A stretch of 64,000 bases of DNA. Origin: Podospora bellae-mahoneyi (taxonomy: Eukaryota > Ascomycota > Sordariomycetes > Sordariales > Podosporaceae). Position numbers and translations under genes: made by a program. Every line of letters begins with the position of its first letter. Within the stretch, counting starts at the first letter, position 1. The stretch spans positions 3,782,001 through 3,846,000 of the forward strand of contig NC_085883.1 in NCBI RefSeq assembly GCF_035222275.1, written 5' to 3'. Below the pieces are notes generated by a model. It saw only the letters and a list, made by a program, of their open reading frames with translations, was not told the origin of the DNA and ran no database searches. Of this stretch, positions 22,517 to 33,464 are shown piece after piece.

Positions 22517-22908
22517 GCTTTCGTTCGAGTCGCATTGATACCCCGGCTTTATATAGGCCAAATATGCACAGAATACCTAGCATGTTTACCTATTTTGCCT
22601 CGGTTCCAGCCATGTTTGGCAATGAACACGAGGTCTACAGAACTTCCATATGCAGTTGGTCATGATATTGACGTGAATGAGCTTGGCTTGTTGGTGATGT
22701 TGGGAAGTCTGTTGGTTCAATTTGGGTGAGAAAGTGGGGTGTAGAATGGTAGGTAAGGAGCCAACTGATGGATCTGGGAGCTGCTCCCACACTTGGCTCA
22801 ACCAACTTACCAGGTACCTTATCTTTGGCCTCGACACACCCTTTACCTACACACGGAGAACCTCTTCTCTACAACTATACATAGTCTCAAGTATACCAAG
22901 CTATCACA
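22517..22908. other. Intergenic, 0.4 kb
   Basis: Between two genes on the same strand. Holds a 3' UTR and the promoter of the GMC gene. Nothing specific was recognised. Confidence 0.5.
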
Positions 22909-24854
22909 ATGCCCTTGCCATCCACCTCGCCGCCACATCTACCGCCCAAAGAACATGATTACATCATCATTGGCGGAGGAACGGCCGGCTGTGTGCTTGC
23001 CTCTACACTCGCTTCGGATCGCAACGTCAGCATTCTCCTCCTCGAAAAAGGCCACGAGCGCGACAATCTCCTCTCGCGCAACCCGCTCTTCTCTCAGAAC
23101 TTCGAGTTGCCTGGACTCCAATCAGTATGCCGACTTTCAGAGCCTGTGCTTGGTACTCGACAGCAGCGGGCCAAGATATGGGCTGCTGAGGCAATGGGGG
23201 GCACGAGCAGGATCAATGGATCGTTGTGGACGAGGGGCATACCTGCCGGCTACGATTTCTGGGCAAAGGAATTTGGTTTGACAGAATGGAGCTGGGGGAA
23301 GGTTGAGCCATTCTTTAAAATGATTGAAGAGAAGGTACCGCGAAGGGAGCCGAATGAGGTTCTAGAGATGGTTGCCTTCGTGGACAAGACCGCCAGGGCT
23401 GTTGGACTGCCTCTGGAGGGCAATGTCAACTCGCCGAGGGCAAAGGCACAGGCGTGTTTCAGGATGCACCATACAGTTGATGAGAGGGGGACGAAGGCCT
23501 CACAGAACAGGATTTGGTTGGATTCGGAAACAGTGAAAAAGACACCAAATCTGATCATCGCCACGGGGTATACAGCGACAGCTTTGCAGCTCAACTCAAC
23601 AGGCGCCAGGGTCGAAGGTGTATGGGTGAAAGATGCTACAGGGAAATACCCCGGCATGAATCTGTTCAAAGTCAAAAAGGAGATCATTGTCTGCAGCGGG
23701 GTTGTTGGTACACCAGAGCTCCTGATGAAGAGGTATGAGTTCTCACTCTGACTCTCCCGCACATGGTTATTAACTTTCCCTTTTCCAGCGGCATTGGTCC
23801 TCGAGATCAACTCACTCCTCTTGGTATTCCTGTTGTCCGAGAACTGAACCACGTTGGCCGCAACTTGACAGACCACATTTCATTTCCTATCATGTCTGAA
23901 ATACCGCAAAATCACACCATACATTCTCTCCAGAACCCTTTTGTACTCGTCTGGCAGCTTCTGAAGTGGCTTATATGGGGCAAAGGTCTTCTGGCGGCCT
24001 CCAGCACCCCAAGAACGCTCTTCGTCCAGAGCAGCGCTATTGATGACACGTCCATGTCGATTCTCACCCGCAACCCAGACACAGGGCAATGCACAATGGA
24101 CCCCAATGACACAGCCAACATTCCCAACATTGAGATCATGGTCACTCCCGTCAACACCTTCATGGAAGCTGTCATTCCAAACAAGTCACTTACGTCTTGG
24201 TACGCAACCCTCGTCCAGCCATTCTCGCGCGGCCAAGTCCAGCTTTCGCCTTCTCCATCCGGGCGAAGTGAGGACGACCCGGCCATCAAAATCATTTACC
24301 CCATGATGACGGACGAGAGAGATTGGGCGGTCATGAGAAAAGCAATGCGATTTGGCATGAGATTTGCGGAGGAGTTTGCCAACCAGTATCCCCACTCCGC
24401 TGTCTTGAGCTTCGCGCCAGGGATGGACCTCATGTATCTAGATTCTGTCATTGAGGCCAAAAGGGCCAAGGGGAAGACCAACAAGGCAGAATCTTCAGCG
24501 GGGGTCCCAGATATCACTGATCCTCACACCCAAATGTCTTCTTCATCGTCGCAACAGGTACCTCAGGGGTACAGAGGAAAGACTTGGCAAACTGTGACGG
24601 ATTTAGAGATTGACGAGTATGCAAAACGGGTGTGGGCTTCTGCTCTGCATGCCACTTCGACGTGTCGCATGTCCCTTTCACCAGAGGGCGGCGTGGTGGA
24701 TCAGCGGTTGAGGGTGCACGGGATTGAGAATCTGAGAATTGCGGATGCAAGCGTCTTTCCTGCCATTCCCAGTGCGCATACCATGGCGCCTACTGTTATG
24801 GTGGGGAGAAGGCTCGGGGAGATGATTTTGGAGGAGGCCGGCCGAAGTGGGTAA
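22909..24854 (+). CDS. GMC-family FAD oxidoreductase
   Basis: Exons 22909-23732 and 23789-24854 (GTATGA donor, TTCCAG acceptor), 629 residues, usual for the family. The FAD dinucleotide fold is at residues 18-31 (YIIIGGGTAGCVLA), followed by LLEKG. The GMC signature 1 region is MGGTSRINGSLWTRG. Signature 2 is formed across the splice site (TPELLMKSGIGPRDQL), which supports the exon join. The C-terminal block has HATSTCRM and later FPAIPSAHTMAPTVM, supplying the catalytic His pair. There is no signal peptide, so this is an intracellular GMC enzyme rather than a secreted glucose oxidase or aryl-alcohol oxidase. The alcohol substrate is not predictable. No terpene or polyketide synthase lies nearby. 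Confidence 0.9.
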
Positions 24855-25426
24855 AGTTGACCTTACCACCAAGTCATTTTCGTCACCCTACTTTGCGGTA
24901 CAGTTATTCTGTTTGGGGGGTAGTATGAATATCTATTCTGTCTTCAGATATTTATTTATTCATTTATTTCTATAGAAGGTCGTGAGAGGCTTGGCTGGAT
25001 AAACAAGCTAGTACATGTTGTGGAAAACAAACCCACTTTCGCCTAAATCCAGCTTTTCACATCTTTAGCTTGAACATTGCGAGTGATCCAAGACAGCCGA
25101 GCCTTGGCCGTTCCCAGCTCCGTCTCCCTTTGCTGCTCAAGTCTCGAATTCAGTGCGTTGACAGACAACATGCGAGCTTAGCATCTTCATAATCACTTGC
25201 TGGAAAAGCGCAGTGCGAATAGGTAGTCTGAGGGAAAAGACTCGATATACCTGAGTGTGCTTAGCAAGAAGTAGCAGGCTAGGTACTTGGATGAAGAATC
25301 TAGTCTTTTATGAACCACCGGCCCTGGACATCCTCCCCAAATCAACTGGGCTCTTTCGGTAACCTGGAGCCCATGATGATCCAGCCTTAACTTGGAATGC
25401 CTATGGACATTCCATACATGGACATT
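24855..25426. other. Intergenic, convergent 3' ends
   Basis: AT-richer stretch between convergent genes; holds both 3' UTRs. No gene was recognised. Confidence 0.55.
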
Positions 25427-26135
25427 TCAGCCCCAATAAGCCAGCGCCTGCCTTCCCAAGCTCTGCTGCCCAGCAGTATTGGCATGACACCCATCCGCCA
25501 CCTCGCCTGGCTTCAGCACAAACTGCCCTGGATACTTGACATTCAACTCGGTATCCTCTGCCGCTCGCTTGGCCAAACTCTCGGTCAGCTCAGGACCCTT
25601 GCTACCGGCCAAGAAGCAGGTGTTGCCACCTTCGTAGACGGGTTGACCCGTGATGTAGACCTCTGCTGCAGGGGCGGCGTGCTGTCTTGCATTGGCAATG
25701 AGACGCTTAACCTCGTCGTAGGTTACCCCCTGCTGAGCAAAGATGCAAATCTGTACCCATACAGCAGTCGGCTTGCCGTAACGGGCGGCCTGTTGGTCGA
25801 AGAGACGCCACGAGTTGGAGTTGCTGTTTGTCCATGATTGGACAACCTGAGAGGCAGGTAGATGGAAGGTCAGTCTCCAAGATCAAAAAAGGGCCAAAAC
25901 AACGACATACCATGCCAGAGGTTCCGTAGGGCTCCCATAGGCGCCTCCCCCCGACAGAAACATAGCCTTGAGCTACGTTCTCGGCCATGGAACACCCTAT
26001 AAAGCCCAGAGTTCGAGTGGATTGACGGGCTTGCATGGCCATGGCGTGGTCACTGAAGACGGGCGAGGCGGTGGCGGTACCACTGAGCAAAAAGGTGCTC
26101 AATGTACCAATCAATGACTGCGAGCGGAAACGCAT
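25427..26135 (-). CDS. Secreted SGNH-like hydrolase
   Basis: Exons 26135-25911 and 25846-25427, intron GTATGT...TCTCAG in phase 0, 214 residues. A signal peptide is visible at the start (MRFRSQSLIGTLSTFLLSG...). Block I of SGNH hydrolases appears as GFIGCSMAEN with candidate nucleophile Ser49. Block V appears as DGCHAN with Asp193 and His196, spaced as the family DxxH. The protein is shorter than most GDSL esterases, and the Gly and Asn of blocks II and III are less clear. A likely role is an extracellular esterase acting on plant or fungal acylated sugars, by inference. Three or more Cys after the signal suggest disulphides. Confidence 0.72.
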
Positions 26136-27447
26136 GTTGACACAGATGGCGGAGGAGAGCTTGTATGACTCGAATAGCGAAAGAAGGCCTGTGTGGGACG
26201 AATAGCTTGTGTGGGTTGATGGTGGGAGAAGAGCGAGCTGAAGGATTAGGTATTGGCCTTGTATTTATAGAGGGTGGTTTGGCTGTTGGTGATCTAGGCT
26301 CCTGAGACAACAACACCTTGAGGCGTCGCTTCACCCACTTCATCTTCCATCTTGCCACCAAGATGGCACATGCTCGGCTGTACATCACCGACACTGTCTC
26401 CCAAAACCAAAGGTATTCAAAGTCGATGGGTGAGAATGGTTGCCGAACTCGAAGCCGACTCGCTCTACGGGTTTGTTTTGGACCGAATGATACAGCTGGG
26501 AGTGTCGCTGGGTGGCACAGGAGGGTATCCCCAGTTGCCTGGCCCGCACAGCAAAGCCCTGAATCCGCGTATAGAACCATGCTTGTAACTTGGAAGCCTG
26601 TGAATTCGTGCTAGAATCTGACGGTTAAGGCTCCGATGCCATGGGAACCATGTGGCTTTTTGCTGCGGCTGTTATATATACAACTGTCACTGCTTGGCGT
26701 CGTTTGTTTGCCACGTTTTCTAGATGAAGACACAAAACGACAGCCGACGTCGAGAGCCGGGATGGGGGATGATACCCGTAACCGGACAAAACACATCGCG
26801 ATGCATTTTTCCGGTTGATGGAGAAGTGACAGCCCCTTTGCCCGAGACGATGGGTTAAATTAGACAGCCTGCTCTGGCACCTTGCCTCTGCAGGCACACA
26901 CATGAGGGGCAGAGAGGTCCAGTGCTGCCTCGTCTCGTCGTGATGCAAGCCGAGCCAGGTGAACCGCCATCACCACGCAAAAGCCGACCATGTCTGCCGA
27001 AAATGATGCTGATGGCTCGCGAGATTTATGTGAACATCTTGCACCTGAGACTCATTGTGCCTTTTGGATATTCTCATATTAAGTATTTTATTCCACGCGT
27101 TCAAGTGAGGCTTCTCCAGCAGAGCCACCTAAGTTGTTGTACAGATGTTGTAAATGGCTACAAATTCCGTCCAAACTGCGCTGCTGTTGCTCTAAATGTG
27201 ATAACAAAACCCAATGACACCAAACACCTTGGAAGATAAGAAGAATCGCGAGCCATCCATGACGCAGAAAAGTTCACTCGCCAAAAACGCCCAGCATCCG
27301 CCTTTGCCCCCACGCGACCTCAATTCCTCCTCACGTCTACCTTTTACCGCCATGCCCGTCTTCTTTTATTTCACGCTTTGGTATCGTACCCTGAAACATG
27401 CCAACAGTTGCAGGGAAAAACAAAACAAATCACGCCCCAACCCCGCG
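26136..27447. other. Intergenic, 1.3 kb
   Basis: Upstream of the SGNH-like gene and downstream of the GT34 gene. Short open frames are present but none is convincing. Nothing else was recognised. Confidence 0.5.
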
Positions 27448-28719
27448 TCACCTCGCTGGGGGCTTATCCAACACCTCGGCGCCCTTGAGCACTTTGCTCC
27501 GGAGATCCTCCACATGGCCGGGTTCTTTGTAGGCGGCCTGCACGAGCAGAGGTGTGAGGGCAGCCATCACGTTGTGGCCAAACTCCCGGTTCGTCAGGCC
27601 TTTCCTCCCCCAATAGTGGCGCACGAGATGTCCGACACAACCAGACCCGGATACTTCGGGAATTCCGTTGGCCTCCTGGCACGGCAGCATGCGGATGTAT
27701 TGCGGGTGGGTTTCAATGCTGTAACCATCCAAAAAATCGTAGCGGACGTGGGTGCTGAAGGCAGCTTGCTCGTGGAACAAGGTCTGGGCCCATTTGGCGC
27801 ATCCCTTGTAGCGCACCTCGGAGGGGCATTCGGCCCAGTCTTTGAACAGGCGCTGTGATTTCTCCCCGGCCTGCGCAATGATGAAGCCAGAGTTGATGTT
27901 GACCTTGTGCTTCTCCGAGTCGTCGAAGTTGGGCTCACCGGCGGGATCTTCTGCCATGGCCACAATGACGTCCCTGTCGATCTTCCAGTAGTTGAGCATC
28001 CACTCGAGCGGCACCTCGGGGGAGGGGAACATGGCATCGTAGTCCATCATGACGACAATGTCGTACTCCTTGAGGAGCTCCTTGGTGAAGATGACTTTGG
28101 ACCAGTGGGGGGCGCGGTCGGCATACTGTGGCGCCCGGATGAACTTGTACGAGTAGCCGTGAATTTGGGCGTAGAGATAGTGGCTGAGGAAGCCTGCCGA
28201 CGGACTGCCCAGCTTGTCCCAGGGTGGAACGCCTTCGCTGTAGAAAATGCTTCCCTCGCCCGCCAGGTCGCGCGTATCCACATCGAGGATGCAGATCCTC
28301 TTCCCCATGGGCTTCGTGTGAACAAGCTCATTCTGGGGAGGCAGCAACTTTTCGGTTCCGTCGAGGGTCACGAATCGGGGCGCCGTGATGGGCAGAATGA
28401 GCGGTTGCCAGAGCGCGCGAATGATGTCCGGGAGGCTGTCGAGGTTCGGGGGAGTATGGTTCGCCTGGCAGTCGGAATGGAATGGGCCATGGCTGTCGTC
28501 AAACACCACCTTGGGCCTGCGATTGTAGCACCCGTGATGGTTAGCAAAATGCCAGGTGTGGTGACGGGAGTTGGCGTGTGGGTGGTGGACAGCTTACATG
28601 CGCGGCTTGGGCAGCGACCCAGTGTACAAGCCCGACGCGAGGATGAGGGTGATGATGAGAACGGGGATCAGAAAGATGAGGCGACGCCATGCCTGAGGCA
28701 TATTTTGGAAGGCGGCCAT
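27448..28719 (-). CDS. GT34 galactosyl/mannosyltransferase (GMA12/MNN10 type)
   Basis: Exons 28719-28598 and 28516-27448 (GTAAGC donor, ATCGCAG acceptor, branch TGCTAAC), 396 residues. It has type II topology: a short cytosolic tail, then a membrane anchor at about residues 14-32, then a lumenal domain. The catalytic core has GKRICILDVDTRDL, a substrate-facing HGYSYKFIRA segment, and the metal/nucleotide motif D199-Y-D201 within VVMMDYDAMF. NINSGFIIAQ and the C-terminal GCVGHLVRHYWG are also typical. Family members add alpha-linked galactose or mannose to N-glycan outer chains in the Golgi (Gma12 in fission yeast, Mnn10/Mnn11 in budding yeast). The fine specificity is not known. Confidence 0.9.
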
Positions 28720-30311
28720 GGGCGCGCAGCGAAAGAGCGACAACAAAGTCGCAGACACGGTCGAATTGGTGAGCTGGCTGGCTGCGCTGCGCTCAGAGCG
28801 TGGCGCCCTGTGAGATTCGGGGCAGGCCTGCTTGGTGTGTGGACGTAGGTAGAGGATGGAGAATCACGCCGATCGGGTTGCTGTTGATCGCATTGGAGGG
28901 GCGGTTTGCGGTCAGGGCGGTGGGAGGGAGCACCAGCGGGGATTGGACTGATCTGATGGGAATATGGCGACGTTGATGCTGAAAGAAAACAAGGACGAAA
29001 AAGGAAAGCAAAAGAAAAAAAAGGCAAAAAAGAGGAATGATTTGACAGCAGCGAGCGATCGATTGAGCGACTCGATGGGGCTTGGGGAACGTGTGTGTTG
29101 GTTGGTTGGCTACCTTCCTTCCTTAAGGTACACGAAGGAACCCAACTCCCCTTCCCTCAGGGCAGTGTTCACGATGCGATGCGCGACTCGGATACGACCC
29201 CGCCGTAATCATTATTTTTGCTGTGGCCAAGCCAGGGGTCCAAACTGCCAAACGCAGTAAAAAGGGATGGCAAAACCCCCCATGTCTCCTGCCAAATACA
29301 CTCAAATCCAGACCAGCCCAGGCCACCTGCACCTCTCCCGTCATCTCGCACTTCTTCTTTACTAGGTGCCTCGGGGCAGTTTCTGGGGCCATTGCTGCTG
29401 AGGCATAATTTTAATTGCCATCAACGATACGGCCGAACAGGCGGGCGGAAGTCTCGGCTTGGCTCTGGCGACAAGATCCATGTCGTCTGATGTTTGTGCC
29501 TCACAACCGACCTCACGACACAGGCCGCCTGCATCACTGGGAAAACATGAAACAATGCGTTTGTTTGTGCCCGTCAAAGAACATGGCTAGGCACCGTTGA
29601 CTCGGTCGGTCGCAGAGCTGCCTGAGTGGCCGCCCAGGGTCCAGGCTCAACGCCCTCAACGGGGTGCCCATTGATAAGCACGATAAGGTAGCCGATGGAT
29701 AAGGCTGCTCAGGCGGGCGCCATGCCCATGGCAGATCGCATCAAAGTGGAACCTGGAACTCTGACGCGACCAGCACGGGCCATATCACTTCTTATCAGTG
29801 ATGGGATGAACGAGAAGGCCATCCTGATCAGTGTGACACCGCATACTGACTGCATTCACATGATGTGTGCGACAGTGAGAGTCAGCTGTCTGTCTCTTGT
29901 CCCCGAGCGCAGACGACAGTCCAAGGTCGACACCTGCTGGGGAAAGCGGGCTTGGAAGGCTGGTGCTGGGGCATTCGGCTCGGGATAAGGAAACCATCCC
30001 GAACTTCGGTTGGGTGTTTGACAACCAACAAAGAAGACCGAAGCACGTCAGTCATTCTGCCGCGGGAGCTGGGTGTGTAGTTGGTCAACCTCTTAAAAGA
30101 AGTAGGGGTAATGGCCCAGGCTTTGCCACTCCCGAGGTCATCCTTCCAGGTTGATGATTCTTGCGCTTTTACCATCGGTTGGATTCTTCGCGTCTTGCTT
30201 CTGGCTTTCTCTGCTCGTGGTCGTTGCTGCAACACAGGCAGTTTGATTGTATCACTTGTGGAGCTGCATGCAGGCTGTACCTTTGGTTGATAACGTACCT
30301 CTGCAGGAAGA
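28720..30311. other. Divergent intergenic region, 1.6 kb
   Basis: Upstream of both the GT34 gene and the Dal5-like permease. It includes the GATA-site cluster listed separately. No further gene was recognised. Confidence 0.55.
29673..29989. promoter_or_regulatory. Cluster of GATA-factor core sites
   Basis: GATAAG occurs at 29673-29678, 29682-29687 and 29698-29703, with its reverse complement at 29791-29796 and another forward copy at 29984-29989. The HGATAR core is bound by nitrogen regulators such as AreA/NIT2 in filamentous fungi, and paired sites within about 30 bases bind best. The cluster lies 320-640 bases before the ATG of a Dal5-like permease, a family often under nitrogen control. 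Binding itself is an inference. Confidence 0.55.
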
Positions 30312-32206
30312 ATGAGCGTCGGCCACCAGGATGGATCACCGCCGCCATCCTCATCTCCATGCTCTTCCAGAGCCCCGATTTCGAACTATTACCCGATAGG
30401 ACATGACCAGAAGCACCCTGATGACCGATACCGCCTTGAACAGGATCGGAGCTCTTTTGAAAGTCAAGGGGTGCTTTCGCCGTTGCTTCCTGGCTCTCCA
30501 CACGCCACCGCGCTTCGCAGCAACAGCATTGAGATGCAAGATTCGGGGATATCAAGTCTTGAAAACGAAAGAGAGGCGCAACGTATCAACCGAAAGATGG
30601 ATTTGTACCTGCTCCCCCTCCTATCGCTGCTGTATTTGTTCAACGGCCTCGACAGGGGGAATATTGGCAATGCGCAAACCCAAGGCTTCACGCATGACAT
30701 CGATGCCCTGCCGGATGATCTCAACCTTGCAGTGTCGCTCTTTTTCGTCACCTTTGTCCTGTTCCAGATGCCCTCGGCCGCAGTGGGACAATGGCTGGGG
30801 CCGAGCACGTGGCTGCCCATCATGATGGTACCCAGTCCTCTCCAAGTTCTGTTGTTATATGTATACCGCCAAGGACTAACCACTCGATCAGCTCTGCTGG
30901 GGCCTCATAACCACGATTCAGGCATTTATCTGGGGAAAAGGTACGGGGCAAAAAGAAACACGAGAACCATGGCGCTGACATTGGCATTGATCACGTACTC
31001 AAGCGGCTCTGATAACGACTCGTCTCCTCATCGGTGTCTTTGAAGCTGGCTTTTACCCCACATGCATCGTTTATCTTGGCTCTTTCTATTCCCGGTTCGA
31101 CCTGGCCACGCGGATTGGACTGTTTTATGGACAGTATGCCATTGCATCTGCCTTCTCGGGGGCCCTGTGTACGTTCGCCCTCAACCCACTCCCCGACACC
31201 GAAGCAGGACGGGGCTGACATGGACTGACTGCCACCAGCATATGCCATCTTTCAGGTCTCCCATGCCTGGCTCAAGCCATGGCAGCTTCTCTTCATCATC
31301 GAGGGGGTTCTCACCTGTGTGCTGGGAGCGGTAGCATGGTTGTGGCTACCAACGGGACCTAGAGGCGCCTGGTTTCTGAGCCACAGCGAAAGGCAGTTTG
31401 TGGTGGACCGAGTCAATGGCGTGGAACCCAATGCTGCCAAATACTCCAGCCTTACCCGGCGGGATCTGGTCGAGACGCTGAGGGACTGGAAACTGTGGTT
31501 TGTGCTGGTGTTCAACATCTGCGCCAGTGTGCCCGTCACGGCTTTCTCCGTCTTCCTCCCGCTGGTTGTGCAGGGTATGGGGTACGAATCGGTCGAGGCA
31601 AACTTGGTATGTGACAAGAGCAAAGGCAAGAAGCAAGAAACAAGCAGCCTAACTCCTTCTACATAGATGTCGGTGCCGCCAGCGGTGTGCGGGGCGGTCG
31701 GGCTCTACCTGTTCGCATCCAGCTCGGATCGGCACAGGGAGCGGGGATGGCACATTGTCGGAGCACTGGTGGTGGCGCTGGGGGGACTCGTCGGGGTGGT
31801 CGGATCGGTCAGCAACGCAGCCAAGTATGCGTCGCTGTGCGTGTTTCTTTTTGGCAGCTACGTGCCGCCCCCGCTCACCGTGGCCTGGCTCAGCGGCAAC
31901 ACACCGACGGCTGGGAAGAGGGCGCTGGTGGTGGGCGCGAATGGGCTGGGAAACCTGGCGGGCGCCATCGGGTCGCAGCTCTACCGAGCCGAGTATGCAC
32001 CCGGGTACAAACTGCCGCTGGTGGTGACGTTGGGATTCGTCGGTGTTGCTCTCACCGGTTATGTGGCGTATCGTTACACACTGCGGGCGGTGAACGCGCG
32101 CAGGGCGGCCATCAGGAAATCGAAAAGCGCCGAGCAGATAGAGGCCGAGCGTGTCGACTCTGTCAGACATGCAGACCGCAAATGGGTGTTTGTATACGAC
32201 CTGTAA
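30312..32206 (+). CDS. MFS permease, Dal5/allantoate permease (ACS) family
   Basis: Five exons: 30312-30827, 30892-30940, 31004-31168, 31239-31606 and 31667-32206; all joins keep frame (545 residues). Introns begin GTAC or GTATGT and end in CAG, AAG or TAG. The N-terminal ~90 residues are Ser/Pro-rich and cytosolic. Family blocks are visible: LSLLYLFNGLDRGNIGNAQT in TM1, CWGLITTIQAF, and TRLLIGVFEAGFYPTCIVYL around TM4. The central loop ends in a RDLVETLRDWKLWF segment that starts the second half. Twelve membrane segments fit. The family carries anionic organic nutrients such as allantoate, nicotinate or pantothenate, with protons. The neighbouring Zn2Cys6 gene starts about 520 bases after its stop and could regulate it. 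Confidence 0.87.
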
Positions 32207-32723
32207 GGCAACTGGAAGACCTGTACAGTCAGTACATACAACACAGGTGGTGGTAGGTAGCAGAATTGAACACCCCCCTCTCCCCACACCCCCCAACATC
32301 AGGCCGCGGACATGTTGGTCAGTTCCGCGGGGTGCTGCACTGAGGTGTCACTGCGTTATCATTTATCACACTGGCAGCTCTCACCTATTTGTGCCACTGG
32401 CCGTAAGCAGGGTCTGATTGGTCCAGGACTGGCATCGGCGCAGACTACCCCACCCCCCTCAACCGCAAGTACCGCCCGGGTTGGGGCGTAACCCACGCAT
32501 CCCGCACGTCCTGATGGTCCCCAAGCCAAGAAGAGTGTCGTCTCCGCAGCCCGCCTGGGAAAAGCTCCACCCTGGGCGCCCAAGCCCCCAGGAAACACTC
32601 AAGTCCACCTCTCCTCCTCCACACTGCGGGTACGTTAACCTGGAAACTCTCTCTCCTCCATCGTAGCTCCCATCTCATCCATCGGTGATCCAGTCAGTGA
32701 TCCATGGTCATTTTATAACCACC
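32207..32723. other. Intergenic between permease and regulator
   Basis: Contains the permease 3' end and the promoter of the Zn2Cys6 gene, with pyrimidine-rich tracts. No other feature was recognised. Confidence 0.5.
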
Positions 32724-33397
32724 ATGCCGCGGCAATCGAAACCGCCTTCCACTTCGACTGGAAAGAAGAAGCCCGAGCTGGTCGACGGCCGCCTGCCCGT
32801 CAATCCCCGCAGAAAAAAGGTTTTGCCTGAGGAGAGGAAGCGGGTCTCCTCGGCGTGAGTTTGTTCACTTCTTTCTCTCTCCTCTCCTCTCCTCTTCTCT
32901 CCTCGCGCATTTGTCTAACATTGGCCCCGTGCCACCGCTCCAAAGTTGTAACAACTGCAATGTGCGACGGGTTAAGTGCACTGGGGAGACACCGTGCCAT
33001 CAGTGCCGGACCACAAACCGCCAGTGCAAATATCCCGAGGTCGTCCCCAAGGTCACCGTTCCAAAGCTGCAATGGACAGCCTTGACAGCCCTCCAAGCAT
33101 GGGCCCCGCATGCAATCGAGCTGAAGCGTCAGCTCGAGGCCGGCGAGCTTGTCCGGAAGATCACTCATGAGGATGGTCGGGTAGAGTACCAGCCCGCGAG
33201 TGAGCTGCCGCCGCTGCCCGAGCTTTCACATTTCCAAGACGAGGTGCCGCCTGAAGACGTTGTCAATGCTGAGTCGTCACGGCCGGCGTTACCACCAGCC
33301 CCGGCACCGCAAACAGCGGCACCACTGCCACAACCACCAACACCCCGTCAGCAGCAGCAGCAGGAGCAGCACCACCACCACCTCCTCCTCCTCCTCC

Positions 33398-33464
<67 letters not shown>

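Noticed and set aside
29610-29680. tRNA-like stretch (GCAGAGCTGCCTGAGTGG...)
   Set aside because: Starts like a leucine or serine tRNA D arm, but no T-arm consensus or acceptor pairing follows.
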